The notes beneath the pieces are model-generated. The model saw only the letters and a list, made by a program, of their open reading frames with translations, was not told the DNA's origin and searched no databases. Source: Rhizobium sp. FY34 (GTDB lineage: Bacteria > Pseudomonadota > Alphaproteobacteria > Rhizobiales > Rhizobiaceae). Taken from it: a DNA stretch of 64,000 nt. Below are positions 18,197-24,734 of the stretch, piece after piece. Position 1 is the stretch's first letter; every line of letters begins with the position of its first letter. The stretch lies in contig NZ_STFZ01000036.1 in assembly GCF_005222845.1 (NCBI RefSeq), forward strand, positions 456,255 to 520,254. Direction: 5' to 3'. The position numbers and the translations under genes were made by a program.

Positions 18197-18601
18197 ATGT
18201 TGGGTCGCGTCAATCACATCGCTATCGCCGTGCCGGATCTGGAAGCGGCAACCGCCGTCTATCGTGATACGCTGGGAGCCCGCGTCTCGCAGGCACAGGC
18301 ACTTCCCGAACATGGCGTGACCGTCGTGTTTGTCGAACTGGACAATACCAAGGTCGAGCTTCTGGAACCACTTGGTGACAATTCTCCGATTGCCGCCTTT
18401 CTCGCCAAGACCCCGTCCGGCGGCATGCATCATATCTGCTATGAAGTGGCCGATATTCTCGCTGCCCGCGACCAGCTGAAGGCCTCCGGCGCTCGTGTTC
18501 TGGGCGATGGCGAACCGAAGATCGGCGCGCATGGCAAGCCGGTTCTGTTTCTCCACCCCAAGGATTTTTCAGGCACGCTGGTCGAACTCGAGCAGATATG
18601 A
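18197..18601 (+). CDS. mce: Methylmalonyl-CoA epimerase
   Basis: 134-residue vicinal-oxygen-chelate protein that interconverts (R)- and (S)-methylmalonyl-CoA in propionate catabolism. The start MLGRVNHIAIAVPDLE supplies the first metal-binding histidine. GGMHHICYEVADI and the final TLVELEQI give the remaining histidine and glutamate ligands. Length is typical. It lies 105 bp after rnj in the same direction and is followed by a small membrane protein gene. Confidence 0.9.
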   Translation: MLGRVNHIAIAVPDLEAATAVYRDTLGARVSQAQALPEHGVTVVFVELDNTKVELLEPLGDNSPIAAFLAKTPSGGMHHICYEVADILAARDQLKASGARVLGDGEPKIGAHGKPVLFLHPKDFSGTLVELEQI

Positions 18602-18699
18602 CGTGCCATAAAGGTGTGACACCGCGTCTCGCAGACAAGTGCTTTCGTCTTTGCGCCGAACGGGTTAAAACCTCCGCTCACGGGTAGGGGAAAACATCC

Positions 18700-18978
18700 A
18701 TGGCATTTCTGTCAGGCTTTGCGGTCTATTTCATCATCTGGTGGCTGACGCTGTTTGCCGTTCTGCCGATCGGCTTGCGCACCCAGGGCGAGGAGGGTGT
18801 CATCGTGCCCGGTACGGTAGAAAGTGCACCGGCGCGGTTTCGCGGAGTACGTGTTCTTCTGATCACCACTCTCGTTTCCGGATTGATCTACGGCGCCTGG
18901 TATCTCGCCTCGAAATTTCTGGGCTTCAGCCTCTCGTCCCTGCCGCAAATCGTGCCGGATTTTCGCAGTCAGGGATGA
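18700..18978 (+). CDS. DUF1467 family small membrane protein
   Basis: 92 residues with two transmembrane segments (about residues 6-24 and 47-66). Between them lies LRTQGEEGVIVPGTVESAP, the hydrophilic loop characteristic of the DUF1467 family of alphaproteobacteria. No function is known. It follows mce by about 100 bp and is the last gene before the proS intergenic region, an order conserved in rhizobia. Confidence 0.85.
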   Translation: MAFLSGFAVYFIIWWLTLFAVLPIGLRTQGEEGVIVPGTVESAPARFRGVRVLLITTLVSGLIYGAWYLASKFLGFSLSSLPQIVPDFRSQG

Positions 18979-19020
18979 GGAAAACCGCCTGACCAAACCC
19001 TTCTCCGGCGGCGACAAAGC

Positions 19021-19050
19021 AAAAAAAAACAAGGCGTTGAAGCCTTGTTT
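19021..19050 (-). terminator. Rho-independent terminator of the small RNA
   Basis: Perfect 9-bp stem AAACAAGGC/GCCTTGTTT (19027-19035 with 19042-19050) with a 6-nt loop. On the minus strand the stem is followed by an uninterrupted T run (complement of the A run 19021-19029). On the plus strand the stem is followed by AAAATTT, so it suits leftward transcription. Confidence 0.85.
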
Positions 19051-19165
19051 AAAATTTCGCGTGATCCTTAACCGTTGCCGGGGCAGCGTGCGAGCGCGCC
19101 TAAGATCTGATCCTCCCAAGACTTGACCGCGATTGGCAGAAATTTGAACTTCCTGCCTCTTTTAT
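19021..19165 (-). ncRNA. Small RNA upstream of proS, likely ar9 (Smr9C) family
   Basis: The minus strand carries a full transcription unit in the gap between the DUF1467 gene and proS. The promoter-like elements are GTGACA and TAGGTT with 17-bp spacing, giving a predicted start near 19165. The transcript would be about 145 nt and end in a perfect 9-bp stem followed by a T tract. In Sinorhizobium meliloti, the ar9 family RNA Smr9C (about 149 nt) lies on the minus strand between SMc01933 and proS, as I recall; length, strand and context match. No protein can be read from it. Family assignment rests on synteny, not alignment. Confidence 0.7.
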
Positions 19166-19171
19166 GAGCCG

Positions 19172-19205
19172 AACCTAGCTTAGAGTTTGGGCTTTGTCAC
19201 CATGA
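19172..19205 (-). promoter_or_regulatory. Predicted sigma70-type promoter of the small RNA
   Basis: Reading leftward, GTGACA (resembling TTGACA) is followed after 17 nt by TAGGTT (positions 19177-19172), which keeps the TA and final T of the -10 consensus. A start about 7 nt downstream gives a transcript of about 145 nt ending at the terminator at 19021. Confidence 0.5.
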
Positions 19206-19448
19206 ATCTTGGCAGAATTGCTACACTTCCGTAAATTTTTCTTGTTGACAAAAATATCACCGGACACGTCACATGGATGGCACATTTATGCCATTCGTCC
19301 CGTTTCGAAACATGGGGGCAAGGATATGTCCCGCTCATGAACGCGGGTTCCCTTCACCCGCCGAAACGGCTATGTAGCGACCCCACACCCAGCCATTCGG
19401 TTGCCGATTCCTGCGCGTCAGGGCCGGCCCTCAAACACGGAAAACGCG

Positions 19449-20774
19449 ATGCGTCTGTCCCGCTATTTCATGCCGATCCTCAAGGAAAATCCCAAGGAAG
19501 CGGAAATCGTATCTCACCGCCTGATGTTGCGCGCCGGCATGATCCGCCAGCAGAGCCAGGGCATCTATTCCTGGCTGCCGCTCGGCAAGCGCGTGCTCGA
19601 CAAGGTCAACGCCATCGTGCGCGAGGAGCAGAACCGCGCTGGCGCCGTGGAATTGTTGATGCCGACGCTGCAATCTGCCGAACTCTGGCAGGAAAGCGGC
19701 CGTTACGATGATTACGGCAAGGAAATGCTGCGTATCAAGGACCGCCAGGAGCGCCCTATGCTCTACGGCCCGACGAATGAGGAGATGATCACCGACATCT
19801 TCCGTTCCTCGGTGAAGTCCTACAAGAACCTGCCGCTCAACCTCTATCATATCCAGCTGAAATTCCGCGACGAGATCCGTCCGCGCTTCGGCACCATGCG
19901 CTCGCGTGAATTCCTGATGAAGGATGCCTATTCCTTCGATCTGACGAAGGAAGGTGCGCTGCATTCCTACAATAAGATGTTCGTCGCTTACCTGCGCACC
20001 TTTGCGCGGCTCGGCGTGCGTGCCATTCCGATGCGCGCCGATACCGGGCCGATCGGTGGCAATCACAGCCACGAATTCATTATCCTGGCCGATACCGGCG
20101 AGTCGGAAGTGTTTTCGCACAAGAGCTTCACCGAGTTCGACATTCCCTCCGTCGATACGGATTTCGACGATGTCGCGGGCCTGCAGGCGATCTTCGACAA
20201 GTGGACTTCTGTCTATGCCGCAACCTCCGAAATGCATGATGCGGATGCCTTTGCCGCCATCCCCGAGAGCGATCGCCTCTCGGCACGCGGCATTGAGGTT
20301 GGCCATATCTTCTACTTCGGCACCAAATATTCCGAGCCGATGGGTGCCAAGGTGCAGGGGCCGGATGGCAAGGAACACCTTGTCCACATGGGATCCTATG
20401 GCATTGGCCCGACACGCCTTGTTCCCGCCATCATCGAAGCCTCGCATGACGAGAACGGAATCATCTGGCCTGAATCAGTGGCGCCGTTCGATGCCATGGT
20501 CATCAGCATGAAGCCGGGCGATGCGGCCTGCGACGATATCTCGACACGGCTCTACGGTGCCCTGACGAAGTCCGGCAAGGACGTGCTCTATGACGACACG
20601 GATGACCGGGCCGGCACGAAATTCGCCACCGCCGATCTGATTGGCGTTCCGGTCCAGCTCATCGTTGGTCCGCGTTCCGCCGCCAATGGCGAGGTCGAGG
20701 TGAAGGACCGCAAGACGGGCGCCCGCGAGACGATGACCGTCGAAGCGGCGCTGAACCGGCTGACGACGGCCTGA
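19449..20774 (+). CDS. proS: Prolyl-tRNA synthetase
   Basis: 441-residue class II aminoacyl-tRNA synthetase that charges tRNA-Pro. Motif 2 is visible as FRDEIRPRFGTMRSREF, followed by LMKDAYSFD. GSYGIGPTRLVPAIIEA gives motif 3, and the C-terminal anticodon-binding domain follows. The protein is shorter than the E. coli enzyme because it lacks the inserted editing domain, as is usual in alphaproteobacteria. ATG 19449 (MRLSRYFMPILKENP) fits homologues; the frame is open 48 bp upstream without a better start. Confidence 0.97.
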   Translation: MRLSRYFMPILKENPKEAEIVSHRLMLRAGMIRQQSQGIYSWLPLGKRVLDKVNAIVREEQNRAGAVELLMPTLQSAELWQESGRYDDYGKEMLRIKDRQERPMLYGPTNEEMITDIFRSSVKSYKNLPLNLYHIQLKFRDEIRPRFGTMRSREFLMKDAYSFDLTKEGALHSYNKMFVAYLRTFARLGVRAIPMRADTGPIGGNHSHEFIILADTGESEVFSHKSFTEFDIPSVDTDFDDVAGLQAIFDKWTSVYAATSEMHDADAFAAIPESDRLSARGIEVGHIFYFGTKYSEPMGAKVQGPDGKEHLVHMGSYGIGPTRLVPAIIEASHDENGIIWPESVAPFDAMVISMKPGDAACDDISTRLYGALTKSGKDVLYDDTDDRAGTKFATADLIGVPVQLIVGPRSAANGEVEVKDRKTGARETMTVEAALNRLTTA

Positions 20775-20826
20775 GCATAAAGCACAGGCTCGCCTTAAAG
20801 GCCGGCAGCAAGCACAGGGAGACGAG

Positions 20827-22134
20827 ATGGCCAAGGGCGCGACGGACAAGGCGAAGGTAGAACAGGCGGCAGTGCCTGCCGCTGGTCCCTTTTCGGCTTT
20901 CGAACGCATGGTCGCCTGGCGTTACCTGCGCTCGCGCCGCAAGGAAGCCTTCATCTCGGTGATTGCCGGCTTCTCCTTTGTCGGCATCATGCTCGGTGTG
21001 GCCACGCTCATCATCGTCATGGCGGTGATGAACGGTTTTCGCACCGAACTCATCTCGCGCATTCTGGGCATCAACGGCCATATGATCATCCAGCCGATCG
21101 ATCAGCCGCTGACCGATTACGCACAGCTGTCACAGCGCTTCTCGGCCGTTCCCGGCGTCAGCATGGCGCTGCCGCTGGTGGAGGGCCAGACGCTTGCCTC
21201 CGGCCGTCAGGGTGCCGGTTCCGGTGCCCTGGTGCGCGGCGTGCGCACAGAAGACATCGAAAAGCTGAAGGAAGTCTCCGGCAATATCCGCTCGGGCGAT
21301 CTGACCGGCTTTGCCACCGGCGATGGCGTGCTGGTCGGCTCGCGGCTTGCCGCCTCGCTTGGGCTTGGCGCCGGCGACCAGATCACCCTCATTTCGCCGG
21401 AAGGCGATGTGACGCCGATGGGCGTTACGCCGCGCGTCAAGTCCTACCGCATCTCCGGCGTCTTCGAGATCGGCATGTCGGAATATGACGCGACGATCAT
21501 CTATATGCCGCTTTCCGAAGCGCAGGCCTATTTCAATGCCGATGGCCTGGTGCAGTCGATTGAGCTGTTCCTCACCAATCCGGAAAGCGTCGATGACATG
21601 CGCCCGCTGGTGGAGGAGGCTGCCGGTCGCCAGGTGCATATCACCGATTGGCGCCAGCGCAACCAGACCTTCTTCTCCGCGCTTCAGGTGGAGCGCAATG
21701 TGATGTTCATGATCCTGACGCTGATCGTGCTGGTGGCGGCGCTGAACATCATTTCCGGCCTTATCATGCTGGTGAAGGATAAGGGCCGCGATATCGCCAT
21801 CCTGCGCACCATGGGCGCCAGTTCCTCGGCCGTGATGCGCATTTTCTTCATGACGGGGGCGGCGATCGGCATTGTCGGTACCTTTGCCGGCGTGGCGCTC
21901 GGCGTCATCGTCTGCCTCAATATCGAATCCATCCGGCAGTTCTTCTCCTGGGTCTCCGGCACGATCCTGTTTGATCCGGAACTCTATTTCCTCAGCCAGC
22001 TGCCGGCGGAAATGAGCTTTGGCGAAACCTTCTCCGTCGTCATGATGGCGCTGGTTCTGTCCTTCCTTGCGACCATCTTTCCCGCCTGGCGGGCCTCAAG
22101 GCTCGATCCGGTGCAGGCCCTGCGTTACGAATAG
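20827..22134 (+). CDS. lolC: Lipoprotein-releasing ABC transporter, permease subunit (LolC/LolE type)
   Basis: 435-residue inner membrane permease that, with LolD, releases lipoproteins toward the outer membrane. The N-terminal helix (about residues 40-65, GFSFVGIMLGVATLIIVMAV) is followed by a large periplasmic domain. Three C-terminal helices form the FtsX-type region ending in FPAWRASRLDPVQALRYE. Many alphaproteobacteria have one permease that acts as a homodimer in place of LolC plus LolE, so the letter is nominal. It starts 52 bp after proS and is followed immediately by lolD. Confidence 0.92.
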   Translation: MAKGATDKAKVEQAAVPAAGPFSAFERMVAWRYLRSRRKEAFISVIAGFSFVGIMLGVATLIIVMAVMNGFRTELISRILGINGHMIIQPIDQPLTDYAQLSQRFSAVPGVSMALPLVEGQTLASGRQGAGSGALVRGVRTEDIEKLKEVSGNIRSGDLTGFATGDGVLVGSRLAASLGLGAGDQITLISPEGDVTPMGVTPRVKSYRISGVFEIGMSEYDATIIYMPLSEAQAYFNADGLVQSIELFLTNPESVDDMRPLVEEAAGRQVHITDWRQRNQTFFSALQVERNVMFMILTLIVLVAALNIISGLIMLVKDKGRDIAILRTMGASSSAVMRIFFMTGAAIGIVGTFAGVALGVIVCLNIESIRQFFSWVSGTILFDPELYFLSQLPAEMSFGETFSVVMMALVLSFLATIFPAWRASRLDPVQALRYE

Positions 22135-22149
22135 GAAGTGATTTCGCCC

Positions 22150-22833
22150 ATGGCACGCAAAACCGTCCTGAAGCTCAAAGGCGTCGACCGGCAATATGGC
22201 CAGGGCGACACGGTGCTGTCGATCCTGAAAGGCGCCGATTTCGAGCTGCATGCAGGCGAAATCGTCGCGCTGGTCGCCCCTTCCGGCACCGGCAAATCGA
22301 CGCTCCTGCATCTGGCGGGCCTCTTGGAGCATCCAGATGCCGGCGAGGTTTTCATCAATGGCGAGGATTGCGGCCACCAGACCGATGACCGACGCACGGC
22401 CATCCGGCGCGGCGATATTGGCTTTGTCTACCAGTTTCACCATCTGCTGCCGGAATTCACGGCGCTGGAAAATATCATGATGCCGCAGCTGATCGGCGGT
22501 CTGTCGAAGAAGGAAGCGGCAGAGCGCGCCGCCCAGCTGCTCGATTACATGCGCATCGGCCACCGCGCCAGCCATCGCCCTGCGGAACTGTCCGGCGGTG
22601 AACAGCAGCGCGTGGCGATTGCCCGTGCGGTGGCCAATGCGCCGCTTCTGCTGCTGGCAGACGAACCGACCGGCAATCTCGATCCGGAAACCGCATCCTA
22701 TGTGTTTGATGCGCTGGAAGCGCTGGTGCGTCAGTCCGGCCTTGCGGCCCTGATTGCCACCCACAACCATCAGCTGGCGGAGCGCATGGATCGGCGCGTC
22801 ACCATTGAAGGCGGCAAGATCGTCGAGTTCTGA
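22150..22833 (+). CDS. lolD: Lipoprotein-releasing ABC transporter, ATP-binding subunit
   Basis: 227-residue ABC ATPase that powers the LolC-type permease encoded just upstream. Walker A is APSGTGKSTLLHL, the signature is LSGGEQQRVAIARAV, and Walker B is LLLADEPTGNLD. ATG 22150 lies 12-13 nt after the GGA of AGGAAG at 22133-22138. The GTG at 22138 would overlap that site and is less likely. The gene ends 15 bp from the end of the convergent DUF2026 gene. Confidence 0.93.
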   Translation: MARKTVLKLKGVDRQYGQGDTVLSILKGADFELHAGEIVALVAPSGTGKSTLLHLAGLLEHPDAGEVFINGEDCGHQTDDRRTAIRRGDIGFVYQFHHLLPEFTALENIMMPQLIGGLSKKEAAERAAQLLDYMRIGHRASHRPAELSGGEQQRVAIARAVANAPLLLLADEPTGNLDPETASYVFDALEALVRQSGLAALIATHNHQLAERMDRRVTIEGGKIVEF

Positions 22834-22848
22834 GACGGTCTGGTGAGC

Positions 22849-23457
22849 CTACCAGCTGCCCGACAGTGGATGACCTGAAAGCGGAATACTCTTCTTTATG
22901 CCTTTGGAATCGCTGAGAGAAAGCGCCACCTGCATCTGTTTGGGTGCCTTGCGGAACCATTGGCTGGCAATCGAGGCCAGGTCGCCAATCATGCCATGGC
23001 TGTGCCAATCGGCAAAGCGTCGTGTCATGGCCTCCGGCTCTGATTGGTAGAAGAAGTCGCCGGACCGGGTGATCTCGTTGACAGAGCCTGCCATGGCGCC
23101 AAGCGGTCGTTGGAACATTCGCGATGGCAGCGCCAAATGTTGCGCGCTGTCGGCAAAGGCCGGCGCCATGAAATCCACCGCCCAGCCTTCCACCTCCACC
23201 CAGCAATGGAAATTTTCGCCGGCCCCGGTCACATAGCCATCCTCGCGATGGTCGGCAAACATCACCACCGTTCCCCCGAGATTATAGGCGGCAAGTCCGC
23301 CTTTCGGCGTGGCGCTCAGCTTGTAATGCTGCTTCAGGATGAAGGCGCCGAAGGTGGCAAAATACATCGAAGCCGTCGCGGGGTCGGCGTTCTGGGCAAG
23401 CAGCAGACTGTTGATGACCTTGTAGATCCGGTGATAGTCGCTCTGCTTGATCAGCAT
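22849..23457 (-). CDS. DUF2026 family protein
   Basis: 202 residues, cytosolic, no signal peptide. I recognise it only as a DUF2026-like protein. The segment ENFHCWVEVEGWAVDFMAP resembles the His...Asp half of a transglutaminase/papain-like active site. I see no cysteine in the preceding helix where a nucleophile would be expected, so activity is doubtful. ATG at 23457 (MLIKQSDYHRIY) is used; the frame extends upstream but without family-like sequence. It is convergent with lolD and stands alone. Confidence 0.75.
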   Translation of the reverse strand: MLIKQSDYHRIYKVINSLLLAQNADPATASMYFATFGAFILKQHYKLSATPKGGLAAYNLGGTVVMFADHREDGYVTGAGENFHCWVEVEGWAVDFMAPAFADSAQHLALPSRMFQRPLGAMAGSVNEITRSGDFFYQSEPEAMTRRFADWHSHGMIGDLASIASQWFRKAPKQMQVALSLSDSKGIKKSIPLSGHPLSGSW

Positions 23458-23578
23458 GTCTGTGCCCTTGCGTCGTCTCGAGTGTCGCGCTTCCCCTAGG
23501 CCAGCGGGCAGGCGATGTAAACCGTAACGCGACGCAGAGCCGGCAGAGACGGCGGTGCCGCACACCTGTGCCCGTGAA

Positions 23579-23755
23579 TACCCCCCTCTGCCCTGCCGGG
23601 CATCTCCCCCTCAGGGAGGGAGATCGGCCAGTCGATCGCGCTCAGTCCGAAAGACGCGGCAGCGCTGGACGAGAGGTTTATTCTAGGTTGGGGCATTGGC
23701 CACACGGTGATCTCCCTCCTTGAGGGGGAGATGCCCGGCAGGGCAGAGGGGGGTA
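23579..23755. repeat. Large palindromic intergenic element (RIME-like)
   Basis: Two 46-bp arms, 23579-23624 and 23710-23755, are reverse complements with a single mismatch and enclose 85 bp. Each arm begins or ends with a run like CCCCCTCTGCCCTGCCGGGC and the motif ATCTCCC. This composition is typical of the Rhizobium-specific intergenic mosaic elements (RIME) dispersed through rhizobial genomes. A transcript would fold into a very stable long hairpin. It codes for nothing I recognise. Confidence 0.8.
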
Positions 23756-24468
23756 AACCACCTGAACGCACTAACCAGAAAACCACCAACCCGCTGATCC
23801 TCCTCACCTTTCCGCAGATCCTCGTGACGGCTCCGAACACCACGATAAAAAATCTCATCCCCGCCGCTCCAAGCCATGCCTACACACTCCCCGTCCCGCA
23901 GCGGATACACCGGCAGGCGTGCCGGCGATGCGGGGCCGGTCCGGGTCATGGGGGCAAGACGCAAAACCCCATGCTCCGAGTCCGTCAAAACGGTCTCCCC
24001 CCGACGACATGGGAGAAAGGAGAAGCGCGTCGGACGAAAGCGCCAATCCTTGTCAAGGCGCCCAGCTGCGCGTCGGGTGTGTGAGCATGTCCCGTTCGGC
24101 GCAGCCGAACGAAAGGTACATGCTCCAATATTTGAATCGAAGCCAGCTTGCCGCGATCGAAGATCGCGGGCGGCTTCGTGGGGCACGCATAGGGAAGGAC
24201 GGTTCGGGGCCTCATCGCCCGTTGTCCGCCCGGTTTGTCTCCTCAAGGGACAGGCACCGGGAACGGCGATGGATAAAGGCACCAGCCGATCCTTTCAGAC
24301 AGAGAGGCCGAACCGGCGGATAAAAATGCCGAACGGGGCGCTGAAAGGTGTCACCATTACAAAACCTTACGAGGCAGCTTTCAGCGCGCCGTGCGATAGG
24401 TGACAGATACGATCACGCCATGGGCAAAAGCTGCCGCGGGGTCGCTTTCCCCTGTCGAAAGAATCTTT
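23756..24468. other. Gene-poor stretch with small hairpins
   Basis: About 710 bp in which I support no gene. Several frames are open on both strands, but their translations are Arg/Pro/Gly-rich and resemble no family. Two compact hairpins stand out: CGTTCGGC/GCCGAACG near 24091-24109 with a 3-nt loop, and CCGCGATC/GATCGCGG near 24151-24169 with a 3-nt loop. The stretch probably continues the repetitive intergenic material that starts with the palindromic element. Confidence 0.5.
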
Positions 24469-24483
24469 GTTCCGTCTTCGTTC
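24469..24483 (+). promoter_or_regulatory. LexA (SOS) box 1 upstream of the 28-residue peptide
   Basis: GTTC-CGTCTTC-GTTC fits the alphaproteobacterial LexA operator GTTC-N7-GTTC exactly and is preceded by TTT as in strong sites. It lies 65 bp before the start of the small gene at 24548. Confidence 0.75.
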
Positions 24484-24498
24484 TTTCTGTTGACAGGG

Positions 24499-24513
24499 GA
24501 ACATGAACGGAAC
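24499..24513 (-). promoter_or_regulatory. LexA (SOS) box 2, opposed to box 1
   Basis: GAAC-ATGAACG-GAAC is the same operator read on the minus strand. Its reverse complement shares TTTGTTCCGT with box 1, so the two boxes form an inverted pair 30 bp apart. A TTGACA lies between them (24490-24495), and box 2 would cover the promoter of the small gene. Confidence 0.75.
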
Positions 24514-24547
24514 AAACTATAAACATAACGGAAAAGGGAGACTGCTT

Positions 24548-24634
24548 ATGACTGAGTTCCTCCGGGATGTAGCCGCTTTCGCCTCCATCATGACCTTTGT
24601 CGCCAGTATTGGCGTCCTGATGCTGGCGTTCTGA
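24548..24634 (+). CDS. 28-residue membrane peptide, predicted SOS-induced
   Basis: Short gene too small for most callers. ATG 24548 is preceded by GGGAG at 24536-24540 with 7-nt spacing. The peptide starts MTEFLRDVAAF and continues as one hydrophobic segment to a phenylalanine before TGA. It is thus a charged N-terminus of six or seven residues plus a single transmembrane helix. Two LexA-type boxes lie directly upstream. Size, topology and predicted control resemble SOS-induced membrane peptides such as SidA of Caulobacter (29 residues, division inhibitor) or TisB of E. coli, but I cannot claim homology. It precedes dnaE by 100 bp. Confidence 0.65.
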   Translation: MTEFLRDVAAFASIMTFVASIGVLMLAF

Positions 24635-24734
24635 CGCCCGCACGTCCGTCCTTTTCGGTTGACGACCGAAGCTAGCGCTGGACTTGAGCCTGCCCGTACC
24701 CGAAAATGCCATGTAAAGAATGGATGGCGGCGAT

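Noticed and set aside
19245..19250. TTGACA as the -35 element of a proS promoter
   Set aside because: No acceptable -10 hexamer is found 16-19 bp downstream.
23683..24282. 199-codon open frame on the minus strand in the gap after DUF2026
   Set aside because: It reads through the palindromic repeat and its composition (Arg, Gly, Pro, Ser) is that of non-coding high-GC DNA; no ribosome binding site or family pattern was seen.
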